NCBI GenBank assembly: GCA_012960755.1 | Contig: DUAT01000106.1 | Coordinates: 34,562-98,561 of the forward strand | Source: Gammaproteobacteria bacterium | Lineage (GTDB): Bacteria; Pseudomonadota; Gammaproteobacteria; Pseudomonadales; Azotimanducaceae_A | Direction of reading: 5' to 3' | Length of the DNA: 64,000 bases | In this document: positions 27,216-35,374 of the stretch, piece by piece | Position numbering within the stretch: the stretch's first letter is position 1 | Layout of the letters: each line of letters begins with the position of its first letter | Notes under the pieces: model-generated | Databases searched by the model: none | What the model saw: only the letters and a program-made list of their open reading frames with translations | Told to the model about the DNA's origin: nothing | Program-made: the position numbers and the translations under genes

Positions 27216-27292
27216 TGGCACGCCCAGAGGGATTCGAACCCCCGACACCCAGGTTCGAAGCCTGGTGCTCTATCCAGCTGAGCTATGGGCGC
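27216..27292 (-). tRNA. tRNA-Arg (anticodon TCG)
   Basis: The minus strand reads GCGCCCATAGCTCAGC at the 5' end, pairs with GGGCGT at the acceptor stem, and ends in an encoded CCA (27218-27216). The anticodon arm CAGG-CTTCGAA-CCTG gives anticodon TCG, reading CGA codons. The T-arm contains GGTTCGAATCC. All four arms fold in the standard way. The 3' end faces the accessory region to the left, the orientation in which integrating elements usually insert. Confidence 0.95.
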
Positions 27293-27406
27293 ATTTAAGC
27301 TGGGTCAATTGAATGAATTGACGCGGGCGCGCATTATATTTGTTTAGATTCCTACAGTCCAGAAAGTAGCGGGTACCCTGCGTGAGCACCCGGATTCTCC
27401 CGATTC

Positions 27407-27784
27407 TTAACCCACGCGGTACAGGTATTCTTCGTGGACAATCTTGTCATCCTTGACTGTGAAAATCGCAACTTCTTCCATTTGCGTACGCTCACCATCC
27501 GTGGGCGTCATGTCCAGGATGAACTTTACAACGAACTGATCGTCCCGATTGCCCACATAGGGGCCTTCGACATCCGTACTATGCACGTCGTTGTTGTCGT
27601 ACCACCAATCGTGCTTGCCTCTGATGGCTTCAATACCCTCCATCCGGGCGGGCATTTCGGCTGAGTCTCCACCTTCAATGCTGACGATCTCGTCTGAATA
27701 ATACTGGGTAACAAATGCCTGCTCACTTTCGCGACCTTTGGATACCATTTCAACCAATGCCTGACCAACTTCCAATGCCGACAT
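27407..27784 (-). CDS. SnoaL-like (NTF2-fold) protein
   Basis: The 125-residue protein fits the NTF2/SnoaL family: the N-terminal helix VGQALVEMVSKGRESEQAFV, then YYSDEIVSIEGGD, the GIEAIRGKHDWWYDNND segment with catalytic-type acidic residues, and closing strands VAIFTVKDDKIVHEEYLY. An AGGAGAG site precedes the ATG at 27784. It is followed upstream by another NTF2-like gene on the same strand (27865-28248), 80 bases away, so the two may be co-transcribed. The ligand is unknown. Confidence 0.82.
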   Translation of the reverse strand: MSALEVGQALVEMVSKGRESEQAFVTQYYSDEIVSIEGGDSAEMPARMEGIEAIRGKHDWWYDNNDVHSTDVEGPYVGNRDDQFVVKFILDMTPTDGERTQMEEVAIFTVKDDKIVHEEYLYRVG

Positions 27785-27864
27785 TTCTCTCTCCTGCGAT
27801 TACTCCCGGTTGGGAGGCGTTATGTTAGCAGAAAGCAGCGATCCAGATTCTGTACTTTTACCTG

Positions 27865-28248
27865 TCAGCGCAGGAAGCTGGAGCGAAATTGTATTCCCCA
27901 GTGGCCGTCCTGCTTTGTCGCGATCCAGAAGGTATCGAAGCTATTGTAAACCGTGCCATCCTCGTGGCATCGGTCCATGGTGAGGGCCAGGTGTTCCTTA
28001 TCCTCCCCTGAATGAATGACTGCTATGGAGCTCCTCACCGTATGGTGCCAACCCTCTTCCGACAGGCGGGTTTTCCCTTTCTGGCTCATGCGGGCAAAGT
28101 CTTCTGCTGATTCCACGGTCATATATCTGTTATTGGCCAACCGGATGTGTGGATAATTGAGGGACGCGGCCAACGCCACATGATCCTGGGCATTAAACGC
28201 GTCGATAAATGCCGAAACCGCTTGGGTGCCTTCACTTTCACTTTCCAT
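27865..28248 (-). CDS. NTF2-like protein, uncharacterised
   Basis: The 127-residue protein resembles NTF2-fold proteins: an initial helix (AVSAFIDAFNAQDHVALAAS), the LNYPHIRLANNRYMTVES segment, and closing beta strands (SFDTFWIATKQDGHWGIQFR). The AAAGGAGATC site directly before the ATG at 28248 supports the start. It lies just upstream of a second, differently diverged SnoaL-like gene on the same strand. Proteins of this fold often act as small isomerases or hydrolases, or bind ligands. No specific role is supported. Confidence 0.7.
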   Translation of the reverse strand: MESESEGTQAVSAFIDAFNAQDHVALAASLNYPHIRLANNRYMTVESAEDFARMSQKGKTRLSEEGWHHTVRSSIAVIHSGEDKEHLALTMDRCHEDGTVYNSFDTFWIATKQDGHWGIQFRSSFLR

Positions 28249-28733
28249 TTGATCTCCTTTTGCTGTTGATTATTCCTGGTTTAACCATCCGTAATATAAC
28301 CGAAAAGCCAGTGAATCTGACCTGGTATGGGCAAGGTGAGTTGTGATGAATTATCTGTTCCCGAACTTGGTAATGCCGACATGATACAAAATGAGACAAC
28401 TTTCAACTTAATGTCACTTCACCCTCAAAAACAACCATCTCATCTTTTTTTCAGCACTTTCGGATCGGAGGGGCATATATTTCCAATTCTATATTCAAAA
28501 CGAGTATCAAGTGACTCCGGGGACCACGGAAGACAGAAACATTTCTGCGCAGCAACTGATCCGAGAAATCGAGGATGAAATGGGCGACATATCCCGAATA
28601 CTTGATGAAGAATCCACTATTCCCCGCGTCCAGATCTCCCCAGAATAAACAACCTCCCTTTTTACCACACCGCTGGACGAAAACCCTGCCCCACAGATAA
28701 ACTGCCTCAACTCATTTGTTTTGGAAGTGCATA
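28249..28733. other. Intergenic region, no supported gene
   Basis: These 485 bases separate the divergent NTF2-like and CoA-transferase genes. An open frame on the plus strand (28412-28648) ends with DISRILDEESTIPRVQISPE but has no start codon in its first two thirds. A second frame from 28327 matches nothing. I see no RNA gene or repeat. Confidence 0.4.
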
Positions 28734-29918
28734 ATGGCAGGTCCTTTATCCGGATACCGAATTATTGATTTGACCACTGTTATCTCAGGTCCCTTTGCGA
28801 CCATGTTGTTAGGTGACCAGGGCGCTGATGTGATCAAAATTGAATCAGTCGCTTCACCTGACCATGCTCGCGGCGCCGGGTACGGAGCCAATCAGTTTAC
28901 CGCGACGTTTCTGAACAACAACCGAAGCAAACGCGGTATGACGCTGGATCTGAAATCCGATAAGGGAAGGCAGATTCTGCTCAAGCTGGTTGAAACAGCC
29001 GATGTACTCATACAGAACTTCAGACCCGGTGTGGTAGAACGGCTGGGTGTTGGCGAAGCGCAGGTACGGGCGGTCAAACCCGATATCATCTACACCTCGA
29101 TCAGTGGTTTTGGAGAAGACAACCCCTGGGCCCATAAACCGGTGTATGACCCTATCGTGCAGGCGATCAGCGGCCTCACTACCATCCAGGCTGGCTCTGA
29201 CGAGGAGAGACCACGACTGGTAAGAACGATTTTGCCCGACAAGCTGACAGGTATGACCACAGCCCAGGCTGTCACGGCGGCCCTGGCACATCGTGAGAAA
29301 ACCGGCGAAGGCCAGCATGTTCGTGTTTCCATGCTGGATACTGTGGTGTCATTTCTCTGGGCGTCAGATATGGGTGGCCAGACCTTCGTTGGCAAGGAGG
29401 TCAGTGTTCAGCGTGCGGCGACATTTATCGATCTTATATATGAAACAAAAACCGCTTACATCAGTGTTTCGGCCATGTCCAACAAACAGTGGCAGGCACT
29501 TTGTCCCGCGGTCGGGCATCCGGAATGGCTTGACGATGAGAGATTCAAGACGCCAGCTTTGCGTGATAGGAACGCCAACGAACGACTGCAGATGACCCAG
29601 CAAGCCCTGCTTGCAAGAACAGCCGAAGAATGGCTTGAAGTTCTCGATCAGGCCGGAGTTCCGTGTTCGCCGGTGCTGAAGCGAAAGGAGATGATTAATC
29701 ACCCTGTCATCACGGCGAATGAACTGATTTATGAATCTGACCATCCGGTCGCCGGGCGAATTCGACAGACACGCCCTGCTGCAAGATTTAGCGAATCCAG
29801 TCCTGAACTGCAACGTGGTGCGCCACTTTACGGTGAGCATAACAGCGAGCTACTCAGCGAAATAGGCATCTCAGAGGCAGAACAGGTAGTATTGAAAGAA
29901 GAAGGCATTATCACCTAG
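28734..29918 (+). CDS. CaiB/BaiF family CoA transferase (class III)
   Basis: The 394-residue protein is a class III CoA transferase, which moves CoA between carboxylic acids. It starts with the typical LSGYRIIDLTTVISGPFATM segment, then GDQGADVIKIE and NRSKRGMTLDLKSDKGR. The candidate catalytic Asp139 lies in VYDPIVQAISG. The second domain has HVRVSMLDTVVSFLW and the C-terminal LYGEHNSELLSEIG. ATG 28734 has a GGAAG site and aligns with the family start. The substrate could be any of many acids (carnitine, formyl, succinyl or bile-acid types), and the neighbours do not say which. Confidence 0.9.
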   Translation: MAGPLSGYRIIDLTTVISGPFATMLLGDQGADVIKIESVASPDHARGAGYGANQFTATFLNNNRSKRGMTLDLKSDKGRQILLKLVETADVLIQNFRPGVVERLGVGEAQVRAVKPDIIYTSISGFGEDNPWAHKPVYDPIVQAISGLTTIQAGSDEERPRLVRTILPDKLTGMTTAQAVTAALAHREKTGEGQHVRVSMLDTVVSFLWASDMGGQTFVGKEVSVQRAATFIDLIYETKTAYISVSAMSNKQWQALCPAVGHPEWLDDERFKTPALRDRNANERLQMTQQALLARTAEEWLEVLDQAGVPCSPVLKRKEMINHPVITANELIYESDHPVAGRIRQTRPAARFSESSPELQRGAPLYGEHNSELLSEIGISEAEQVVLKEEGIIT

Positions 29919-29956
29919 GTGCTTAAAGTGCTATCTATGCAGGACACGACACTACT

Positions 29957-30538
29957 ATGAAAATTGGATTAATATCGGACACCCATATTCCGGAAGCCAG
30001 AGACTCGCTCTGGCCCCATGTTTTTGATCTATTCCAGGGCGTTGAGTGCATTCTCCACGCTGGTGATATCTATGATATCTCAGCGATAGACGAGCTCGAA
30101 AAAGTGGCGCCTGTCTATGCAGCCCGGGGTAACGGTGATGACGGTTCCAGTGGTCGCAGCACCCAGCCCAACGACAAGCGTTTACAGGAAACCTGGCTGC
30201 TGGAGTTTAACGGTTTCAAGATAGGCCTGACTCACTATATTCCCATGCCACCGATTCCCCCGCACCTAACGGTTAGCAAGTGGTTGGAAAAGCTCTACCC
30301 GGATGACCAATTGGATGTGATGATTTACGGTGACACTCATGTGGAACAAATTGACCTGATTGACGATGTCTTGTGCATCAACCCCGGCTCTCCCGTTTTA
30401 CCCCACAATCTCAATACCCAGTTAGGTACCATCGGGTTTCTCGACCTGTCTGGTCCAAAGCCCGCTGCAACCATTCATCAGTTAACCGAGTCAGGCATGG
30501 AACCGTTTGATTGGGAGAAATCCCGCAGACCCTGGTAA
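29957..30538 (+). CDS. YfcE/MJ0936-type metallophosphoesterase
   Basis: The 193-residue protein has the calcineurin-like phosphoesterase motifs in order: ISDTHIPEAR, HAGDIYD, ARGNGDDG (in place of GNHD), a GLTHY segment and GDTHVEQ. These place two divalent metals for phosphodiester cleavage. It follows the CoA transferase gene by 38 bases on the same strand. The family (YfcE-like) includes broad phosphodiesterases, but the true substrate is unknown. A second phosphoesterase gene lies convergent to it at 30567. Confidence 0.87.
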   Translation: MKIGLISDTHIPEARDSLWPHVFDLFQGVECILHAGDIYDISAIDELEKVAPVYAARGNGDDGSSGRSTQPNDKRLQETWLLEFNGFKIGLTHYIPMPPIPPHLTVSKWLEKLYPDDQLDVMIYGDTHVEQIDLIDDVLCINPGSPVLPHNLNTQLGTIGFLDLSGPKPAATIHQLTESGMEPFDWEKSRRPW

Positions 30539-30544
30539 GGCTAT

Positions 30545-30576
30545 AGCTTGTTAGAGCAATAGCCTGTTAAAGCAAT
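30545..30576 (-). repeat. 16-bp tandem duplication over the stop codon of the downstream phosphoesterase gene
   Basis: On the plus strand AGCTTGTTAGAGCAAT (30545-30560) is followed directly by AGCCTGTTAAAGCAAT (30561-30576), which matches at 14 of 16 positions. On the minus strand the first unit contains the end of the gene (Leu-Leu-TAA), and the second repeats the same bases displaced by 16, so the copied LL-TAA lies in the +1 frame. Confidence 0.75.
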
Positions 30577-31289
30577 ATTCGATTAATCGTCACGCCGGAT
30601 TCAGGATCGAGCAGAATATGCGCAGCCGTCTTCTCCCTGATGCCCTGCCCAATGTTCGGTGAACCTGGGTATGCCGCGTGGGTGTCGCCATGGTGCATGG
30701 TTGAAAACACATGTACATGTCCCAGTGCCAGGTAGTCGAATCGGCTCTCGGCAATTTCATCAGGCGTAATCAGTGACGAGTAGCTTTCCCCGCCACGGCC
30801 TACATAATAACCATGGGTGACGCCGATATTCCAACCATCAAAATCCGGCGCGGGGACACAAGCCAAAGGTTTGTTGCCAGGGTGATGGTCAACAATGCCC
30901 TTACCCCAGACCCGAACACCCAGCGACTCAAAATCTACGACACCACCATCAGCATCCTTGATGAAATGAATGTGGTCGCCTGCCAGGGTTGGATCATAGG
31001 TCTGGTAAATCGAATAATCCGCCATGCAATCGTGATTGCCGGAAATCATCACAACCGGACAAGTAAGGCGGGATAGCTGGTTCGAGGCAAACGCGAGGCA
31101 GGGTTCCTTAACACGGTTGTGATCGAATAAATCACCTGCCAGCAAAAACAGTTGCACCTGCATCTCCAGGGCAGCATCAATCACATGCATAAACCCGAGT
31201 TGAGCCGGGCTTTCATTTCCTTCGCCGCCGATATCGTTATCCAAGTGAATATCTGAAGTATGAAGAATGTTACAGAGGGTTCTCGGCAC
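30567..31289 (-). CDS. SbcD-like metallophosphoesterase
   Basis: The 240-residue protein carries calcineurin-type phosphoesterase motifs: LHTSDIHLDND, LLAGDLFDHNRV, MISGNHDCMAD, GVTHGYY and LGHVHVFST. The layout is closest to the nuclease domain of SbcD/Mre11-type exonucleases and related repair phosphoesterases, but it is shorter than SbcD (about 400 residues) and no SbcC partner is nearby. A role as a phosphodiesterase is firm; DNA cleavage is only a possibility. Its stop codon lies in a tandem repeat. Confidence 0.82.
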   Translation of the reverse strand: MPRTLCNILHTSDIHLDNDIGGEGNESPAQLGFMHVIDAALEMQVQLFLLAGDLFDHNRVKEPCLAFASNQLSRLTCPVVMISGNHDCMADYSIYQTYDPTLAGDHIHFIKDADGGVVDFESLGVRVWGKGIVDHHPGNKPLACVPAPDFDGWNIGVTHGYYVGRGGESYSSLITPDEIAESRFDYLALGHVHVFSTMHHGDTHAAYPGSPNIGQGIREKTAAHILLDPESGVTINRILL

Positions 31290-31338
31290 GAGATAAACTA
31301 TAGGTGGCTAAAAAACAACACCCTAACCCTAGTCAGGG

Positions 31339-31926
31339 TTAAGAAGCCAGCAAATGTTCGTTATCGTGAAGAAGTCGACTATTGGATGAAAATTGCCTCC
31401 GCAGAAAAGCCATCTGGTCACCCAGTATCCTGCCGCTGTGGGATAGGGCAAGATATTCCGCATGATTCGGCATATAGGGCAAAGCCAGCAATTCCATGGT
31501 GATCTCGTCCAGAATATGACTCCCCTTTCTTGCATTACATCGTTTACAGGAGGTAACGACGTTGGTCCAGGCGTCGCGACCACCACGAGAAATCGGCTTC
31601 ACATGGTCCCGGCTCAACTGGTTATCGAGGAAGTGTTTGCCACAGTAGAGGCAAGTATTCTGGTCACGACGAAACAAAGCACGATTGGTTAAGGGCGGAT
31701 GCTTGCGGCCATTGGCATAGACTTTACCCTTGCAGGCCATAATGCTGTTGAGCTGCACAACTGTTTGTTCGCCGGTCAGGCGCGAGTGACCACCCCGGAC
31801 TGCCATCACTTCCTCACCATAAGTCCAGCTGACCAGTTCCCGTGCGTGCAGGCAAACCGCATCCTGCCAGCTTAACCATTCAATGGCAGCGCCAGCAGTA
31901 TTTATTCGAAGAATCCTTACACTCAT
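31339..31926 (-). CDS. HNH endonuclease
   Basis: From ATG 31926 the protein has 195 residues. The HNH motif is present in full: CLYCGKHFLDNQLSRDHVKP, with the metal-binding DH pair, then GGRDAWTNVVTSCKRCNARKG, with the Asn and the second CxxC zinc pair. This is the common small HNH family found in many gammaproteobacteria next to housekeeping genes and not tied to a phage or intron here. The start follows the AAGGCGAAGTGAA site. Its DNA target and biological role are unknown. A hairpin of AACCCT and AGGGTT follows the stop. Confidence 0.85.
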   Translation of the reverse strand: MSVRILRINTAGAAIEWLSWQDAVCLHARELVSWTYGEEVMAVRGGHSRLTGEQTVVQLNSIMACKGKVYANGRKHPPLTNRALFRRDQNTCLYCGKHFLDNQLSRDHVKPISRGGRDAWTNVVTSCKRCNARKGSHILDEITMELLALPYMPNHAEYLALSHSGRILGDQMAFLRRQFSSNSRLLHDNEHLLAS

Positions 31927-32093
31927 TTCACTTCGCCTTATCTTTCCTAGCCAGATATAAGTATTTAATTCTCTACTACTCCAATATATCCATGTCAGCC
32001 GATTAATCAAGCCCTGACCCTGATCTAGTGGAGGCACAAAACCGAGGTAATTTTAGTAAACTAACCCAATCATCACCTGGATCCCCGCAGTCC

Positions 32094-32816
32094 ATGAACA
32101 AAGACAAGGTCTATGCAGCACCCATCGATCAGGTAGCCGACTTTAGTTTCGACGCAAAAGTGGCAGATGTGTTCGAGAATATGATCAACCGCTCCGTTCC
32201 CGGCTACGCTCTCATGTTAGACCTGATTGGCGTCATTACCGAGAAATATGTGGTTCCGGGTACCAATTGCTACGATCTCGGCTGCTCCCTGGGTGCCTCC
32301 ACACTCAAATTGCGCCAGCACCTGCCAGCGTCCTGCCATCTGGTCGGCGTCGACAATTCTGCCGCCATGGTCGAACGCTGCCGGGCCAATATCGAACGGG
32401 ATCATAGCCAGGCCAGCATTGAAATCCTTGAGCAGCGTCTGCAAGATACCCAAATTGAGAATGCATCCATCGTTGTCATCAATTTCACGTTACAATTCAT
32501 CCCTGACGACGAACGGCAAAAGGTCCTGGATTCAATCGCCAGGGGAATGATTGCGGGTGGTGTTTTGATTCTGGCAGAGAAAATCAAATTCGATGATAAG
32601 GTAGATCAGGCTTCAATGATGGAACTGCACCATGAATTCAAGAAATACCAGGGATACAGTGACCTGGAGGTTGCCCAGAAAAGAGCCGCCCTTGAAAAGG
32701 TGCTGGTCCCCAATACAGAGCAACAACATATTGACAGACTCATACGCGCGGGTTTCCAATCTGCACAACTAACGGTGCGCTGCCTGAATTTCGCTTCCTT
32801 CCTTGCGGTACGATAG
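32094..32816 (+). CDS. cmoA: Carboxy-S-adenosyl-L-methionine synthase
   Basis: The 240-residue protein matches CmoA, which converts S-adenosylmethionine and prephenate into carboxy-SAM. The N-terminus FSFDAKVADVFENMINRSVP, the SAM motif CYDLGCSLGASTLKLR, the NFTLQFIPDDERQ segment and ILAEKIKFDD are all characteristic. The product is used by CmoB to complete cmo5U at tRNA position 34. The cmoB gene lies about 620 bases downstream on the same strand, with one membrane-protein gene in between. The internal ATG at 32094 is the family start, rather than the GTG at 32028. Confidence 0.93.
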   Translation: MNKDKVYAAPIDQVADFSFDAKVADVFENMINRSVPGYALMLDLIGVITEKYVVPGTNCYDLGCSLGASTLKLRQHLPASCHLVGVDNSAAMVERCRANIERDHSQASIEILEQRLQDTQIENASIVVINFTLQFIPDDERQKVLDSIARGMIAGGVLILAEKIKFDDKVDQASMMELHHEFKKYQGYSDLEVAQKRAALEKVLVPNTEQQHIDRLIRAGFQSAQLTVRCLNFASFLAVR

Positions 32817-32878
32817 CTGATGTTCGGTAAAATACTCAACAAAAAAATAGTGCCTGCAAAAAGCCCGGCGAGAGCTCA

Positions 32879-33418
32879 ATGACTGCGAACCTGACGAAAG
32901 AAGAATTTAATATTCTGATGAAAAGCCGGGCTGCCGGAAAAACAGCATTGAGCATTCCAAAAGAGGTTGCCCGGTATTTTTTCACGAGAGTCGGTAACGA
33001 TTCCGTGACGGAGACTATAGGGGCCTCAGTTGCCGGGAGAAAACTCATCATCTGGGCTGCTGTTCTCGCCTCCCCTTTGGTTTTTATGGTTTTTATGGTG
33101 TCGATACTACTGGGGTTTGGAGCAACTCACGCCAGCATCGTGATTCCCGTTGCCGGTATCTGCTGGACCGTAATTTACGGCCTGACCAGTGACTGGGGCG
33201 GCTGGCTGGTAGGTACTATCCCGCTATTGCTTGCGGCAGTGGCAAACTCGCTGACTAACTCGTCCATCAGCCTGCCGTTGTTTCTCTTTATCCTCTCCAT
33301 CTGGCTTCAACGCTCAACCTATCTGTTAGCGGGTAAATGGCTGGAAGATATTGTTTCGAATTCCTATGAAGCCTACGAGGAGCTGATCGAACATGTCACC
33401 ATTTCACCTGCAGACTGA
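32879..33418 (+). CDS. Membrane protein of unknown function inside the cmo operon
   Basis: The 179-residue protein has a soluble N-terminal part (residues 1-55), two or three clear membrane helices (about 57-80, 85-105 and 110-140, including SLPLFLFILSIWLQRST) and a short charged C-terminus. I recognise no family. It lies between cmoA and cmoB on the same strand, 15 bases from cmoB, so it is probably co-transcribed. Its presence inside this pair is unusual because cmoA and cmoB are normally adjacent. Confidence 0.6.
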   Translation: MTANLTKEEFNILMKSRAAGKTALSIPKEVARYFFTRVGNDSVTETIGASVAGRKLIIWAAVLASPLVFMVFMVSILLGFGATHASIVIPVAGICWTVIYGLTSDWGGWLVGTIPLLLAAVANSLTNSSISLPLFLFILSIWLQRSTYLLAGKWLEDIVSNSYEAYEELIEHVTISPAD

Positions 33419-33433
33419 CTGAACAGGGCTGTA

Positions 33434-34402
33434 TTGGTGCCAATCAATCAGTTTATTGATGAATATTTTACTGCCACCCGGGGAACGCCGTTCAGCGCCT
33501 TCCAGCAACAAATGCAGTGCCAGCTTGACGAACAATTCTTCTCAAAAGTACATGGAAGAAAACCGGCATGGGACGACACCATCGCAGAACTACCTCGTCA
33601 TACCACGACACAGTTTGAGTTCGGACGGGGGTCCGTCCGCATCGGTGAAGCGGGTGAAATCCCAGCCATCGAGGCGCAACTGAAGCAATTCCGACCCTGG
33701 CGCAAGGGTCCGTTCAACTTCTTTGGCACAGAAATCAACACAGAGTGGCGCTCGGACTGGAAATGGTCACGCATTCAGCCTCACTTGGCAAATTTGCAAG
33801 GGCGACGAGTCCTGGACATAGGCTGTGGTAATGGTTATCACTTATTTCGCATGCTGGGAGACGGCGCGGAAATGGCGCTGGGTATCGATCCGACGCGACT
33901 GTTCCTTTACCAGTTCCACATCGCGCGGCACTTTCTACCACCCACAGCCGCGTTTCTACTGCCATTGCGCAGCGAGGATCTGCCTGCATTCAACTGCTTC
34001 GACACGGTGTTCTCTCTGGGGGTTCTGTATCACAGACGCTCACCTATCGATCACCTGCTAGAACTACAAAGCTTTCTGCGCCCCGGCGGCGAACTGGTAC
34101 TGGAAACATTGATTGTGGCTGGTGACGAAGATACCGTGCTGGTACCCCAGGGTCGCTATGCAAAAATGCCTAATGTCTGGTTTCTGCCCAGCGCAAACCT
34201 ACTGGAAATCTGGCTCAAACGGATTGGTTTGACGAATGTGAGAACGGTTGATGTCAACCAGACCAGTACAGAAGAACAAAGAGTCACGGATTGGATGACG
34301 TTTCAGTCCCTGAATGACTTCCTCGACCCAAATAACAAAAACCTCACACTCGAGGGATTACCGGCGCCCACAAGAGCGATTGTCATAGCAGAGAAAGCGT
34401 AA
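33434..34402 (+). CDS. cmoB: tRNA U34 carboxymethyltransferase
   Basis: The 322-residue length and sequence fit CmoB, which transfers the carboxymethyl group from carboxy-SAM to 5-hydroxyuridine at position 34 of tRNAs. Signature segments are QLKQFRPWRKGPFNFFGTEI, EWRSDWKWSRIQPHL, the SAM motif VLDIGCGNGYHLFRM, and the late segment YAKMPNVWFLPSANLLEIW. The start is TTG 33434 or GTG 33437; both lie within the same frame and neither has a perfect ribosome binding site. It works with CmoA, encoded upstream. Confidence 0.93.
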   Translation: MVPINQFIDEYFTATRGTPFSAFQQQMQCQLDEQFFSKVHGRKPAWDDTIAELPRHTTTQFEFGRGSVRIGEAGEIPAIEAQLKQFRPWRKGPFNFFGTEINTEWRSDWKWSRIQPHLANLQGRRVLDIGCGNGYHLFRMLGDGAEMALGIDPTRLFLYQFHIARHFLPPTAAFLLPLRSEDLPAFNCFDTVFSLGVLYHRRSPIDHLLELQSFLRPGGELVLETLIVAGDEDTVLVPQGRYAKMPNVWFLPSANLLEIWLKRIGLTNVRTVDVNQTSTEEQRVTDWMTFQSLNDFLDPNNKNLTLEGLPAPTRAIVIAEKA

Positions 34403-34447
34403 CAGTCTGAAACGAATTTTTGGAATAAGAAGCTAAACGGAGAACCT

Positions 34448-35359
34448 TTGAAAATTACCTTGATCGCAAGCGAAGGTGGCGCTGGACACTATCCTGAAAA
34501 TACAAATTACGCAGTGCGACACTCGCTCCAGGGAGCAGTCGATGGTTGTGAGCTGGACTTTCATTTAACCGCAGACAAATCGTTTGTCGCCCACCACGAT
34601 TACCAACTCAAGCCTGCACTAACCCGCGATGAGACCGGCCTTTGGCTGGCATCTCCAGGCCCCGTTATCAAGAATACTTCCCTTGGTGAATTTCGCCGTT
34701 ACGAGATTGGCATGCTGGACCCGGCATCACGGGTCAGGCGACATTATCCGCAGCGGGCTTCAATCCCTAACGAAAAGATCGCAACGCTGCAAGATATCGA
34801 GGCCTCTTTTATTGAGAGCTTCTCTGAGAAAAAATCAGACAATGCCAAACTATGGTTCGAGGCGAAAACCGACCCCTTTGATCCGGATCAAACAACCCCG
34901 GCTGAAGATTATGTCCAGGCGTTAAAAAACGCGCTGGCGAACAGTCCGCTCTTTCCAAAGACGGTACTGATCGCGTTCGACTGGCGTTTACTGCAAATCG
35001 CCCAGCAGTTAATGCCGGGGATTCAAACTGGCTTCCTCAGTGTTGATTTCTCCTGGATGGCAAAACCCGGCACAAAACCCGATGTTGACAAATTATCGGG
35101 CTGGTATGGTGATTTTGACCCGAGAAATTGCAACGACAGTTTTCCACAAGCGGTAAAAGCGGCCGGTGGTACCTACTGGTCACCCTACTTCCGGGATATC
35201 AAACGGGGTGATGTCGACGAGGCACATGCCATCGGCCTCAGAGTCTCAACCTGGGGTGCTGACAGCGTTGAAGACATCAGTTATGCGTTGTCGACAGGCG
35301 TCGATAGCCTGACCACCGGGTATGTTGATCGTGCGCGGGAGATTCTTAAAAAAACCTGA
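34448..35359 (+). CDS. Glycerophosphodiester phosphodiesterase-like protein lacking the first catalytic His
   Basis: The 303-residue protein has the GDPD barrel layout: a PENTNYAV segment after the first strand, GCELDFHLTADKSFVAHHD with metal-binding Glu, Asp and His, KLWFEAKTDP with the Glu/Lys pair, and late GLRVSTWGADSVED. In most enzymes the first strand ends with HRG, whose His is catalytic. Here it reads LIASEGGAGHYPENT, so that His and Arg are replaced by Ser and Glu; His18 lies a few residues on. The enzyme may use another residue, or act on a different phosphodiester. The TTG start at 34448 follows GGAG. Confidence 0.78.
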   Translation: MKITLIASEGGAGHYPENTNYAVRHSLQGAVDGCELDFHLTADKSFVAHHDYQLKPALTRDETGLWLASPGPVIKNTSLGEFRRYEIGMLDPASRVRRHYPQRASIPNEKIATLQDIEASFIESFSEKKSDNAKLWFEAKTDPFDPDQTTPAEDYVQALKNALANSPLFPKTVLIAFDWRLLQIAQQLMPGIQTGFLSVDFSWMAKPGTKPDVDKLSGWYGDFDPRNCNDSFPQAVKAAGGTYWSPYFRDIKRGDVDEAHAIGLRVSTWGADSVEDISYALSTGVDSLTTGYVDRAREILKKT

Positions 35360-35374
35360 ACGTCTCGCAGGCTG

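Noticed and set aside
28412..28648. Open frame ending DISRILDEESTIPRVQ
   Set aside because: No start codon in the first two thirds, no homology and no ribosome binding site.
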